DNA of 64,000 nt, from assembly GCA_963575745.1 (NCBI GenBank), contig CAUYUJ010014625.1, forward strand, positions 324,905-388,904. Direction: 5' to 3'. Below the pieces are notes generated by a model. The model made no database searches and had not been told where the DNA came from. It saw only the letters and a program-made list of their open reading frames with translations. A program made the position numbers and the translations under genes. The stretch's first letter is position 1, and the number at the start of each line of letters is the position of its first letter. Source of the stretch: Prorocentrum cordatum. Its lineage: Eukaryota > Sar > Dinophyceae > Prorocentrales > Prorocentraceae. Shown here piece by piece: positions 19,501 to 29,253 of this stretch.

Positions 19501-20030
19501 AAAGGGGGGCCCCGAGGCAGGGCGAAGGCGCCCGCCTCGAGCCCTCGAGCCCTCGAGCCGCCTCCGCGCCCTCGAGGAGCGGGCGGAGGCCTGCGCCCTT
19601 CCGCCCTCGGGCCCTCGAGGAGCGGGCGGAGGCCCTCGAGCCCTCGAGCCCTCGAGGAGGAGGAGGTGGAGGATGGAGGAGGAGGAGGAAGAGGAGGAGG
19701 AGGAGAGGAGGGAGGGAGGGAGGAGGAGGAGGCCTGCCCCCCCCCCCCCCCCCCGAGGGTGCGGCCTCGGCCCCCCGCCGCGGCCCGGGCGGGCATGTCC
19801 GCCGCCTGCGAGCGGGGCGGCCACCGGCCCTCGCGGGGCTCGCCGCCGCGGCCCCGCGCGCCCCTGCCTCTGCCGCAGGCCCGCGGCCGCCCTCCTCCTC
19901 CTCTCCTCCTCTCCTCCTCTCCTCCTCCTCCTCCTCCTCCTCCTCCTCCTCCTCCTCCTCCTCTCCTCCTCCCCCTCCTCCTCTCTCTCTCTCTTTCCCT
20001 CTCTGCCTCTCCCCATCGCTACAACTTTCG
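19501..20030. repeat. CCCTCGAG repeats, GGA tract, C18 run and TCC tract
   Basis: GCCCTCGAGCCCTCGAG words at 19536-19660, a GGA-rich tract at 19659-19735, an uninterrupted C18 at 19737-19754, then GC-rich DNA and a CTCCTC tract at 19901-19996 ending in CTCTCTCTCTCTTTCCC. No coding evidence. Confidence 0.85.
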
Positions 20031-20331
20031 ACGCACTTGTGCTTTCAGTATCTCACTCGTTTGCCTATGGCGCAACTTCGAGTATGCCGACGCGTCCTTC
20101 AGGATGCATGGCCCTTGCTTGCTTGCCGCGGCCGCCGCGCCTGTGGGGGGGGGGGGGCGGGTGGTCGGGGGCCGCGGGAGGGGTGTGTCGGGGGCGGCCG
20201 GGAGGTCCGAGGAGGACAAGGTACCCCCTGCCCCTCCCCTCCCCCCGTTTTCCCCTCTCTGGTGGGTCTCCAGGGCGGCCCTCGTCGCCGCCGCGGGACT
20301 CGCCTCGAGGTCCTGGTCATGATGCACCCCA
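20031..20331. other. Unassigned segment between microsatellites
   Basis: Contains a G13 run near 20145 and C-runs near 20230-20250. No recognisable product. Confidence 0.45.
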
Positions 20332-20870
20332 GGAGGAGGAGGAGGAGGAGGAGGAGGAGGAGGAGGAGGAGGAGGAGGAGGAGGAGGAGCCCCCTCAGGC
20401 CCTCGAGCCCTCGAGCCCTCGAGGAGGAGAGGAGGAAGGAGGAGGAGGAGGAGGAGGAAGGTCTGGGGAGCAGCGGCATCGGCACCTTTTTGGGTTCCCC
20501 GGGAAGGGGGTGCCGGGGGCGGCCACGAGGGGGGTTGCTGGTCTCGGCCTCCCGGATGGGGCGGGAGGTAGACGGGGTCGGCGGATGGCGCCGCATCGCC
20601 GATGCCTCGGCGATGCGTCAGCGATGCGGCTCCTCCTCCTCCCCTCCCTCCTCCTCCTCCTCCTCCTCCTCCTCCTCCCTCCCTCCTCCTCTCCTCCCTC
20701 TCCTCCTCCTCCCCTCCTCCTCCTCCTCTCCTCCTCCTCTCCTCCCCTCTCCTCCCTCCTCCTCCTCCTCCTCCTCCCCCCCCCTCCTCCTCCCTCCTCC
20801 TCCTCCTCCTCATCCTCTCCCTCCTCCTCCTCCTCCTCCTCCTCCTCCTCCTCCTCCTCCATGCGGGGGG
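20332..20870. repeat. (GGA)n and (TCC)n tracts flanking a GATGC-rich segment
   Basis: (GGA)n at 20332-20393 repeats the CCCTCGAGCCCTCGAG words just after it. (TCC)n runs from 20634 to 20862 with CCCTCC interruptions. Between them, 20589-20632 consists of CGCCGATGC / CGGCGATGC words. The two microsatellites are in opposed orientation. Confidence 0.88.
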
Positions 20871-21010
20871 CCCAGTGTTCTCCACGCCGACGTCGCCGAT
20901 GCATCGCCGACGTCGCCAGTGCATGGCCGATGCGTCGCCGATGCGTCGGCGATGCATCGCCGGTGTATCGGCGATGCGGCGAGATCCACCGACCCTATCC
21001 GCTCGGACAC
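20871..21010. repeat. GCCGATGC/GCGATGC satellite-like array
   Basis: Repeated CGCCGATGCATCGC / CGGCGATGC words, each close to palindromic, end in GATGCGGCGAGATCCACCGACCCTATCCGCTCGGACACC. A similar array with a related end lies at 63799-63962. The shared end suggests a defined unit rather than random simple sequence. Confidence 0.75.
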
Positions 21011-21990
21011 CTTCTAGGCTGCCTTTAGTTGGCTAGGGGGTGGAATGATGGCGCGAGCAATGATATTTCCCAATTGTTCATGGCGCCTCTTCGTATTTAA
21101 GCACGCCGCCCCACTACGAATCTGCATATCTTGTGGAGCTTCCTCGGGCCGCTCTTGGGGCGTGTGGGGGTCCGTCATCGTGACCGTAAGAGTCCTTCCT
21201 GGGGTCTTTTTCGGGCTATCTGGGAGCCATCTTGAGCCTTCCAGAAGCCCATCATAAGGGAAAAGGCAAGAAGGCAAACATCATTGAACACTTACACGCC
21301 GTGGGAGGCTCCATGCCACTGGGAGCCGTCTTTGAGCATCTAGGAGGCCCAGTGGAGGTCATGTTGAACATATTTTGATAGTCTTGGGCCATCATGGATG
21401 CCATTTGGGGGCATCTGGGGCTATTATGGAGCCTTCTTGGCCCGAACGCCTCCCAAAGATGGCTCCGAGAGGCAAGCATCTGTCCTAAATCGAGCGCTTG
21501 CCTGGAATTGCTTCATCTGGAGATCAGCGCTGCCCCCCTGGAGCCCACGAAATCGTTTCCTGAGTCCCTCTAGTGCCGCTCTCGGGACGTTATTGAGGCC
21601 TTGCTGGAGCCTTCAACGGTCCATTTGGGGGCTCTCTTGGGTGATAGCGGGGCCACTTCGAATCCCTCGATGCCCATTCGAGACGACAGGGCGAGAAAGC
21701 GAACATCACTGAAACACCTCAGGTCTTCGAGGGGTTGGGCCTCTCGGAGGCATCCTCGGGAGACCCCTGGGCCGCTTGGAACCGTACTGGAGCCGTCTTG
21801 GGGGTTGGAGGCGCTTAGGGGGGCCCTCTGGAGCCGTACGTGGCTGCCCTGTGCAGTCTCAGAGGCTGTGTTGGACAGCTGCCCCTCTCCAAGGGGGAGG
21901 AGGAGGAGGAGGATGGCTTCGACTACCCAGCCTGGGGAGGTATCATGGCCCACGCCATGAGACGCACCCACTCCTGCTGATCACCCCCCG
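21011..21990. repeat. Imperfect GGGCCNTCTTGGGG-type repeats; palindrome remnants
   Basis: After a diverged copy of the 17482 family (21030-21105), the sequence is a degenerate series of TCTTGGG, GGCCATCATGGA, GGGGGCATCTGGGG words of roughly 20-30 base spacing. Similar text fills 34000-34440, 58480-58760, 59820-60130 and 60640-60860. At 21938-21961 TATCATGGC-CCAC-GCCATGA is the reverse-oriented palindrome of the 17482 family. Confidence 0.6.
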
Positions 21991-22915
21991 CTCGGCCGCC
22001 CCCCGACCTTTGCTCGCCGCTGACCTTGGCAGGGGGTTGACAGATAGCGGGCCACATGCGAACCCTCCCCCTCAGAACTCGTGGGGGGTAGGGGTAGGGT
22101 TCCCATGTGGCATGACCGCCGCCTGGAGGATCAGTTTTCGGAGCCTCGGCAGGCGGTGGGTGTGGACATATTCGGGCCCGTGGGGGCCGAAGTATATCCA
22201 TATCCACCGCCCGCTAGTGCACCAGGACGTCGGTTCCCGCTCCCTGCCCCGAGCCGCGGGGGTTGACAGAGCCCCCCCGCACAAAACATCTTGCTTAGGA
22301 TCGCCGCGCGGCCGGGCGCGGCCGCGACTGCAGAGCCTGCGGGCCTCGCCGGACACTGGACTCGCCGCCCACCAAACCACCCCAAAACCCAACCCGAAGG
22401 CCACGGTTTGCCATCCACTTCCGAGTGGGGGGGAGTCGGGAAGCATCGAAAAAACACATACGAAGCCCGTACCCCCCCCCAACCCGAAATTCGGGTCTTC
22501 GGGCTGGGTTGGGGTGGTCTGGTGGGTAGTCATGGGCGCCGAGATGCTCGACGGAAAGAGAGCGGGCAGGTCCCACTCGCATGACGGCACCCTCCAATGC
22601 GGACGACCCAGAAAACGGAGACCCAGAGGGCGCACGCCCGCGAGATCTGCGGGCTCGGCACCCCCCTCTCGAGACCCGAGGGCAACCCGCGGCGGAGAGA
22701 TCGGGCAGGCCTGGTCGCCAGACGACGCCCGCGAATGACGACGACCAAACCACAAGCAGGCCCAGAGGGCGCGACGCCCGCGAGAACTGCGGGCGCGGCA
22801 CCCCCTCGCGAGGCCCGAGGGCCACTCGCCAAGGGACCTGGGCAGGGGAAGGGTCGACCCGCGACTTTGATGGGCTTGTTTTCCACCACCACCACCAGAA
22901 GTTGGAGGGGGGAAG
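21991..22915. other. Unassigned stretch with short duplications
   Basis: GAGGGCGC(A/G)CGCCCGCGAGA(T/A)CTGCGGGC at 22628 and 22756 and CGAG(A/G)CCCGAGGGC at 22673 and 22810 form a ~130-bp tandem duplication. No gene is recognisable. Confidence 0.5.
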
Positions 22916-23275
22916 GAGGTGGAGGCTGAGGAGGAGGAAGAAGAGGGGGGGCGCCCTCCCCCCTGCCGCCGACAAAGCCCACCGCCGATCTCTCCCACTC
23001 CCCCAGCCGCGACCCCCCCCCCCTGCTGCCCGCCGGGCCCCCATCTCCCCCTCCTCCCTCCTCCTCCTCCTCCTCCTCCTCCTCCTCCTCCCCTCCTCCT
23101 TCTCCTCCTCCTCCTCCTCCTCCTCCTCCTCCTCCTCCCCTCCTCCTTCCTCCTCCCTCCTCCTCCTCCTCCTCCTCCTCCTCCTCCTCCTCCTCCTCCT
23201 CCTCCTCCTCCTCCTCCTCCTCCTCCTCCTCCTCCTCCTCCTCCTCCTCCTCCTCCCCTCTCCCCCCCCCCGCCC
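22916..23275. repeat. Long (TCC)n microsatellite
   Basis: A short GGA patch at 22916-22945, then TCC triplets at 23044-23266, including about 100 uninterrupted bases after 23157, ending in C-runs. Frames through it give only homopolymeric Pro, Ser or Leu (and Glu, Arg, Gly on the other strand). Confidence 0.95.
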
Positions 23276-23599
23276 CTTTTGCCTCGCGCCGCATGGTGGC
23301 CCCCATGCCTCCGACGAGGGCCCCGCTGGAGCCCACCCGCCCGGCGGCCCAGGCCGCTCCACAGCGGGCCCCATACGCCTCTCGGGGTCCATCCCGTCGG
23401 GCGGGTGGTGGTGCTTGGGGGGGGGGTGGCCCGAACAGGGGCTGAAGGAAAAGGGCCCACAGGGTGCCCCCTCAGGGCCCCCCTCCTGGGGCCCGCCGGA
23501 GACCCCAAAAGGAACCCTTAACAGGGGCCCCCTGCCAGGGCCTCTCTGTACATCTGCTTCTCTTCACCCCCTCGTTGGGCCAGGCCCCGTGACCACCCG

Positions 23600-23830
23600 C
23601 CCGATCCTGGCCCGTGTTCCGTGGCGGACCTCGCCGTGGCGGCGAGGAGCCCCCAGGAGGCCCTCTGACAAGAGCGGGGAGGGCACGCTGCCGAGTCGAG
23701 GGCCGCCTGGCCCGTGTTCCGTGGCGGACCTTGCCGTGGCGGCGGGGAGCCCCCGGGAGGCCCTCTCACAAGAGCGGGCCGGGCACGCGGCCGAGTCGAG
23801 GGCCGCCGCTGCGTCGGCGCGGCCCTCCGG
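23600..23830 (+). repeat. Two tandem 100-bp units
   Basis: CTGGCCCGTGTTCCGTGGCG starts at 23607 and 23707, each followed by GGCGG(C/G)GAG(G/-)AGCCCCC and CAAGAGCGGG and ending CCGAGTCGAGGGCCGCC. Few substitutions, so the duplication is recent. Confidence 0.9.
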
Positions 23831-23949
23831 GAGCCGCCGGGGGCGCCTCCCCCGCCGCCCCTCTTCGCCTGGGGAGAGGGTCGCGACGGTGGGCTTCGAT
23901 GCTCGTTTCGGGGACCTTCCTTCCTGGAGCCCACCTAGTTAATGGATCT

Positions 23950-24075
23950 GTTCGACCCCAATTCGACTCAAGTTCGAGTCAAGTTCGACTCAAGTTCGAC
24001 TCAGGTTCGACTCAGGTTCGACTCAGGGTCGACTCAGGGTCGACTCAGGGTCGACCCAAATCGACTGATGTTCGA
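23950..24075 (+). repeat. 12-bp TTCGACTCAGG tandem array
   Basis: About ten units of (A/G)(G/A)(T/G)TCGACTCA, drifting from AAGTTCGACTC through AGGTTCGACTC to AGGGTCGACTC along the array. This gradual drift suggests successive local duplications. Individual units resemble the tRNA B-box core by chance, but no tRNA structure is present. Confidence 0.9.
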
Positions 24076-24223
24076 CGCAGCTTCGACGCACGAGTGGAGC
24101 GAGTGGCTCCAGGAAGGTCCCCAGAACGAGCATCCAAGTGGGTTTCTTGGCCGTCTGCGGCTTTCGGGGGGCCTTCCTGGGATGGGCGCGGGGGTCGCTG
24201 GAGTCGAGGAAGAAGAAATGCTG

Positions 24224-24382
24224 TAAGCATAAGCTTGGGGCACTCCGCGCGAACTTCTTGGATCCGCGCTGGGGTCCCCTGGCGGCGCCTCCGGCGCCGC
24301 CCCTGGCGCGCTCCGCGCACCGGGGAGGGGGGTCCAGCGCGGATCCAAGAGATCCGTGCCGAGCGCCAACAGTTTATGCTTA
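24224..24382. mobile_element. GC-core foldback element, copy with TAAGCATAA ends
   Basis: Ends TAAGCATAA (24224-24232) and TTATGCTTA (24374-24382) are perfect inverted repeats. They continue inward through CTTGGATCCGCGCTGG paired with CCAGCGCGGATCCAAG. The core GGCGGCGCCTCCGGCGCCGC and CCTGGCGCGCTCCGCGC is shared with 5211-5318 and 45675-45845. 159 bp, non-coding. Confidence 0.88.
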
Positions 24383-25335
24383 TGGTTTATGGTGTTTGTG
24401 CTTCTATGGAGGGGATACAGTCGATCATCTGACTGACAAACCTCCTCCTGACAAGCTGGGCCAGCGTTCCCTAAGACGGTGGCCACATTTGAACCCCAAC
24501 CCCACCCTCCACGAGTTCTAATTTGGGGTGGGGGCTTACTTCGTTCGGGAGCTCCCGAGCGGAGTGAACCCCTACCCCCCTTAAAAATCGTCGGGGGAGT
24601 CAGTAGGGTTCACATGTGGTCACCTACTACCGACCCTGCTGGAAAGGTGGCTCAGTTTCTTGAGCACGTTCGCCCTCCCGCGTTAACAACACAATTTGGC
24701 CCAGGTTTGAATCGAGAAACTTCCAGGGACTTGGCCCAGATTTCTGAAAGGGTATGTTTCTTGCTGATACTTTCGGCTGTGGAGGGGTCATCCGTGACAC
24801 GGTGGGTTCCATCTGACCGGACCTAGCTGATAAGTGGGTTCCAGAGGCGCTAAGGGTCTCAGGGGGGTTAGCGATCCGGGCTGAGTGGGTTCCGCCCTTC
24901 GGGCATTTGTAGCCGATTTATGCACCAGGATAGGCCAGCTAGAACAGATCTTGACATCCACTGATTACCCTTCCTATCCCCTTAGCAAGCCCCGCGCCCA
25001 TCCCAATACCAGGCACCAGGACCGCCACGCAACAATTATTATAATGAAACGCCGGTCCCGGGGAAGGGGTGGTCTTCTGAAGGCCCATGTTGTGGAAGAG
25101 TCACGACGTCGGGGGATGTTTTGCTTTTTGTGTGTCTTGTTCTCCGGTTTCCGTATAGCTAGCGCTAGCGACACGAACCTCTTTCTCATGGCCCTCTCGT
25201 GACACACGCCGTTGCGAGATGCGTGGGGGGCCGCATTTCGTTCGGGAAGTGGCCACGTACCTCTACCACTCCAGGACGGCGCCGGGGGCGGCGCGAATCT
25301 TGTGGTCGTCCCCAGTGATAAGGCAATAGTTATTC
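24383..25335. other. Unassigned AT-richer stretch
   Basis: Contains CCCCAACCCCACCCTCCACGAGTTCT at 24495-24520 split from GGGGTGGGGGC at 24524, a short inverted repeat. A related GAACTCGTGGGGGGTAGGGG lies at 22076-22095. Otherwise nothing recognisable. Confidence 0.45.
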
Positions 25336-25500
25336 CCATATCCAGAGCGTCTTGGAGTCGTGGGCTCTCTCCCCCAGAAACCTTAGACCCACTGGATATG
25401 GATAAAGGTCTGGCCCCAAGAGGCTTGATTGTATCCATATCCAGTGCGCCTCGGCGTTGCGGCACCTCTTCCCGAAAAATCCAAGACGCTCTGGCTATGG
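25336..25500. mobile_element. Double (nested) foldback element
   Basis: Outer arms CATATCCAGAGCGTCTTGGA (25337-25356) and its complement (25480-25499, one mismatch). Inner arms CACTGGATATGGATA (25390-25404) and TATCCATATCCAGTG (25432-25446), perfect. Outer and inner arms share the CCATATCCAG word, so the inner pair may derive from duplication of the ends. Confidence 0.85.
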
Positions 25501-26003
25501 ATATAAGTGCTGCCCGCAAGTGAGGGGCGCGATGTCGCGAAGCATTGAGCATCGCGCTGCACCGCGATCGAGATCTGAGGCCGTCAGCGGCCGTGGGCCG
25601 CGCCCGGTCGTGTGTCGGGGCGGGCGAAAGGGGGGGATTGGGAAAGGGGGGGTTACGACATTTGCTGCATGCAGCTGGTTTCGGCCTCACCGAGGGGCCC
25701 ATTCCTCGATACATGGCCGCCTCTGGCGCTGGGAGGCGCCGGGAAAATCAGCTGCGTGAGCGGATTCTCAAACCCCCCCTTTGCTATCCCCCCCTTTCGC
25801 TCGACCCGAGTGTGGTGCGTCGGCCCTCCCAGGGGCGGCGCGCGCGGTGCTCGGCGCGCGGCGCGCTCTAGCCACGCCGCCGAGGGCAGCGATGTGCTAT
25901 ACGGTGTGTGTGTGTGTGGCATAGGCTCGGCTCGGCTCTGTGCCTCTCCCAGGGATGGCCGCACAGTGCCAAGCGCACGCTCTGCTGCCGCAGTTCACGT
26001 GAA

Positions 26004-26161
26004 GTCGGGCCCGTCCCTCTACAGGAGGGATGCTCAAGAATAGTAGCACAAGATAGTCTGGGGACGATGTTTGTTGGAGTCTTCGTGACTATCCTTGAAT
26101 ATGTTTGGATTTTTTCTATGTTTTTCGTCCAAAATCCGCCTGTCGGGGGGAAACGCCCGAC
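26004..26161 (+). mobile_element. GTCGGGC MITE-like element, copy 1
   Basis: 158 bp with terminal inverted repeats of consensus GTCGGGCNTGTCCCTCTACA. The left TIR is nearly consensus, the right TIR diverged (CTGTCGGGGGGAAACGCCCGAC). The internal TAGTCTGGGGACGAT is conserved in all family members and gives the orientation. No coding capacity. Confidence 0.85.
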
Positions 26162-26798
26162 ATGCTATTAGTGCAACGCCGCCGGGTGGCGGCAACTCCC
26201 AGAGGCGCACGGGGTACTCCGTGTTGAGCGGCCCACTGAAAGTGGACGCTTGCGCTGGGCTCTTGGCTGGATGCATCCCCGCCCCATGCACCTCGGCGTG
26301 CTGGCTTCCATTTCTGATGGCGGGGGCGAGCTCCCCCGCGACACGACTTCAGTCTTGTTTCGTCGGTTGTGGCCAGACCTGTAGCATGTCCATCTTCGTC
26401 CCGTGAGGGGCTGGCAGTGAGCCTCGCATGTTCGATTGGTCTCGATCGTCGCGTCGATTGGTCCTTGGTTTTCCCCCGGGGCAGGCTTTTCATTGCGAGT
26501 CGTTCTACTAGCGGTCCGCAAGGGCCCCGTGTGGCCGAAAACGGCCAACATTCTCCCGTCGTTATTTCGCTGCTCAAGCGACACGAACATGTCTGTAGAG
26601 GCTGAAGACGGACAGTGACAGTTGACGAGCGAACAGCACACACACACACCCATACTCAAGGGAGGGACGGCGGGGTACGTGGTGTCGGATGGCCCCCCCC
26701 CTCAAGCGAGGGCCCCCCCCAGGGCCCGACAACCCGCACCCAAACCCATAGCCAGTTCTCCTTTCCTCCGACCCCCCTATGGGTATGGGTGTGTGTGT
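26162..26798. other. Unassigned stretch
   Basis: Mixed composition. CACACACACAC at 26638 and C-runs at 26694 and 26710 are the only simple features. No gene recognised. Confidence 0.45.
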
Positions 26799-26893
26799 GG
26801 AAGAGGAGGAGGAGGAGGAGGAGGAGGAGGCGGAGGAGGAGGAGGAGGCGGAGGAGGAGGAGGCGGAGGCGGAGGAGGAGGAGGCGGAGGAGC
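26799..26893 (-). repeat. (GGA)n microsatellite with GGC interruptions
   Basis: GAGGAG triplets with periodic GAGGCG. Preceded by GGGTATGGGTGTGTGTGTGG. Confidence 0.93.
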
Positions 26894-27177
26894 AGGAGCG
26901 TTTCGCTCGTCCCTCAGACCGTGGCCTTCGCATGGCCCGCTGGTCGCCAGCGTTGCGCGCACAGGGCGGCTCCCAGCCGCCCCCCGGCGCCCGCGGCGGC
27001 GCCTGCGCCGGCGGCGCCGCGGAGGCCTCGCGGAAGGCGCGGCCGGGCGGCGCCGGCCCGCCGCGGCTCGACACTGAGAGATTCCCAATTTTTGTTGTCG
27101 CTGCGTCGCGAAGGAAATCACTCAGGATCCCTAAGGGCTTATCGACTTTTCGCCAATCGACTTTTGGGAGTCGAGCC
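26894..27177. other. Unassigned GC-rich stretch
   Basis: Very GC-rich (GGCGCCCGCGGCGGCGCC near 26988). No product recognised. Confidence 0.45.
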
Positions 27178-27290
27178 AGATAGATCCAGGTAGATGCAAA
27201 TAAATCGAGATAAGTCAGGGTAGATCCAGGCAGATCGAGGTACATCCGAATAAATCCAGATAAATCCAGAGGTACATCCGAAGAAAATCT
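27178..27290 (+). repeat. TAGATCCAGG-type 10-12 bp tandem repeat
   Basis: Degenerate units GTAGATCCAGG, GCAGATCGAGG, GTACATCCGAA, TAAATCCAGA in succession, ending at the CTCGGGT palindromic repeats. Confidence 0.85.
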
Positions 27291-27292
27291 CA

Positions 27293-27493
27293 GAGCCCCG
27301 AATCATCAGGGGTAAGTCGTGTCAGGGATAACTCGGGTTCCTTTTTCGGGAATCCAAGCCCCAGTTACCCCGGACCCGAGTGAGCCCCGAATCATCAGGG
27401 GTAAGTCGGGTCAGGGATAACTCGGGTTCCTTTTTCGGGAATCCAAACCCGAGTTACCCCAGACCCGAGTTACCCCGGATAACTCGGGCGCCC
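27293..27493. repeat. CTCGGGT palindromic repeat, two tandem copies
   Basis: Units start GAGCCCCGAATCATCAGGGG at 27293 and 27382. Each holds GGGGTAA(G/C)TCGGGTC and later its complement GACCCGAGTTACCCC, so a single unit can fold into a stem. Two further copies lie at 28248-28473. Confidence 0.88.
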
Positions 27494-27503
27494 AAAAATC
27501 ACT

Positions 27504-27670
27504 CAGGAGGGAAAGAAACACACAGACACAATTCATCGCCGACGCCCAGGAAGATATGGGAAAAGATGGGACTTGGGCGGGGAGACAAAAACACCCAGAA
27601 AGGATGGAAAGATACGGGGAATCATGTTATATTTGTGTGTGTTTGTTTGTGTGTCCTTGGGCCCCTTGAG
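27504..27670 (+). repeat. Interspersed 'ATATGGGGAATC' repeat, copy 4
   Basis: Starts GAGGGAAAGAAACACACAG and ends TGTGTCCTTGGGCCCCTTGA. Closest in layout to copy 1 at 2763. It follows the CTCGGGT palindromes directly. Confidence 0.8.
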
Positions 27671-27838
27671 TCACGACGGGAGGTTTTTCGCTATCTTCGG
27701 CCTCGGGGGGCCCTCGCCGGGCCCCTGGAGCGGCCGGCAAAAAAGACGACTCAGGATGAAAAAAAGCCGGTCTTGGGGAAGGGGTCCAGCGCTTTGGGGG
27801 TCGACGCTGTGAAAGAATCGCGGCGTCGGGAGATTGGG

Positions 27839-28243
27839 TTCTGGAGGATCGACATGGTCGGGTCGCACGAAAGGGAGGGGATATTAAAACAGGACAAGGA
27901 TCGGGATAAGTCGCTCCAGAGCGTTCCAGAGCGCTCTCAGAGCGTTCCGGAACGCTCTGGAGCGGCCGCGGCGCCCAAGACATCCTCCAAACCCGCCGAT
28001 TCCCAGAGATTTCGAGTTATCCCGATCCGATTTTGTCCCGATCTTCGCGTCGTTTTCGTTTTAGATATGGAGGGGGGGGGGGGGTACGAAACCTGCTGCG
28101 TGGAGCTGCTTTTTGCCCCGCTGCCCGCCCCACGCCTCGATGCATGGGCGCTCCCGGGCGCCAGACGGCGCCAGGAGACCCAGCTACGTGAGCTGATTGT
28201 CCATGTTCCCCTCTGCTATCTTTCCCCTTCGGCTCTCCCTACA
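27839..28243 (+). repeat. Duplicated block, unit 1 (occupied by an insertion)
   Basis: TTCTGGAGGATCGACATGGTC up to GCTATCTTTCCCCTTCGGCTCTCC, repeated at 28478-28736. Unit 1 carries the 179-bp insertion at 27885-28063 that unit 2 lacks. Unit 2 carries a (TCC)n expansion that unit 1 lacks. Confidence 0.9.
27885..28063. mobile_element. 179-bp TIR element with GATAT target duplication
   Basis: Termini TAAAAC / GTTTTA. Further in, GGATCGGGATAA(G) pairs with (G)TTATCCCGATCC. It is flanked by GATAT at 27880-27884 and 28064-28068; the paralogous block at 28478 has a single GATAT at that point. The centre contains CAGAGCGTTCCGGAACGCTCTG, itself a palindrome. Non-coding. Confidence 0.9.
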
Positions 28244-28247
28244 TTCA

Positions 28248-28473
28248 GAGCCCCGAATCATCAGGGGTAACTCGGGTCAGGGTTAACTCGGGTTCGTTTT
28301 TTCGGGAATCCGAACCCGAGTTACCCCGGACCCGAGTTACCCCGGATAATTCGGGCGTCCAGACCCCCAAAATCATCAGGGGTAACTCGGGTCAGGGCTA
28401 GCTCGGGTTCGTTTTTCGGGAATCCAAACCCGAGTTACCTCAGACCCGAGTTACCCCGGATAACTCGGGCGCC
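28248..28473. repeat. CTCGGGT palindromic repeat, two further copies
   Basis: Units at 28248 and 28361 (the latter starting AGACCCCCAAAATCATCAGGGG, split variant). Same internal inverted repeats as at 27293. They sit exactly between the two duplicated blocks. Confidence 0.87.
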
Positions 28474-28477
28474 CAAT

Positions 28478-28736
28478 TCTGGAGGATCGACATGGTCGGG
28501 TCGCACGAGAGGGAGGGGATATGAAGAGGGGGGGGTTGCGAAACTTGCTGCGTGGAGCTGCTTTTTGCCCCGCATGCCCGTCCCATGCCTCGATGCATGG
28601 GCGTTCCCGGGCGCCAGACGGCGCCAGGAGAACCTCCTCTTCCTCCTCTTCCTCCTCCTCCTCCTCCTCCTCCTCCTCAGCTACGTGAGCTGATTGTCCA
28701 CATTCCCCTTTGCTATCTTTCCCCTTCGGCTCTCCC
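28478..28736 (+). repeat. Duplicated block, unit 2, with new (TCC)n tract at 28633-28678
   Basis: Matches unit 1 at both ends. Where unit 1 reads CCAGGAGACCCAGCTACG, unit 2 has CCAGGAGAA, then 46 bases of TCC triplets, then AGCTACG. The microsatellite has therefore arisen or expanded after the duplication. Confidence 0.9.
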
Positions 28737-29097
28737 GACATGGGTACGGGGGGAATGGTGACGAAGACCGACAGCCGTTCCTGCCCATATTTTGAACCAC
28801 TCTACGGTCCAGGGGTGCCCCTTGCCTTCTATCGGTATCGTTCGGCCACTCCCATCCCCATCCCCATCCCCTTCGAGTCCCCCACCAAATTCCCCCCCCC
28901 CCAGGTGGAGATACGCCCCTCGAAACCCGGGGGGGACGACCTACATATCCCCATCTGGGGGGGGTACATCGGCCAGCAGGGCCCAGGCCACGCCGCTGGG
29001 GAGGGGGATCGGTGAAACGAGACTCCTTCTGGGACATCCCAGAGGCTTCTTGGCGCCACGGCTGGGTCCGCCTCGAAGTCCAGCTCGGGATTTTGAC
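28737..29097. other. Unassigned stretch
   Basis: CCCATC repeats at 28852-28870 and C-runs near 28895. No gene recognised. Confidence 0.45.
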
Positions 29098-29253
29098 CTC
29101 GGGCCTGTCCCTCTACAGGAGGAGTCTTCAAAAGTAATAGAAAGATAGTTAGGGGACGATTTTCATATTATTTTGTTTATGATTATTCTGGAGCGTTCCC
29201 AGAGTGTTGGACTTTTTTCCTCAAGCATCCGCCTGTAGAGGGACACGCCCGAC
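29098..29253 (+). mobile_element. GTCGGGC MITE-like element, copy 2
   Basis: 156 bp, both TIRs close to consensus (CTCGGGCCTGTCCCTCTACA left; the right TIR is a perfect complement of GTCGGGCGTGTCCCTCTACA). The internal GTTAGGGGACGATTTT corresponds to the family's conserved motif. Same orientation as copies 1 and 4. Confidence 0.88.

Noticed and set aside
19283-21028. 581-codon plus-strand frame
   Set aside because: Consists of an interspersed repeat, CCCTCGAG words and microsatellites; no protein family signal.
22072-23508. 478-codon minus-strand frame
   Set aside because: Runs through a TCC/GGA microsatellite with poly-Gly and poly-Arg segments; flanking parts lack any domain.
23950-24075. 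Repeated GGTTCGACTC resembling the tRNA B box
   Set aside because: No A box, acceptor stem or cloverleaf; it is a 12-bp tandem array.
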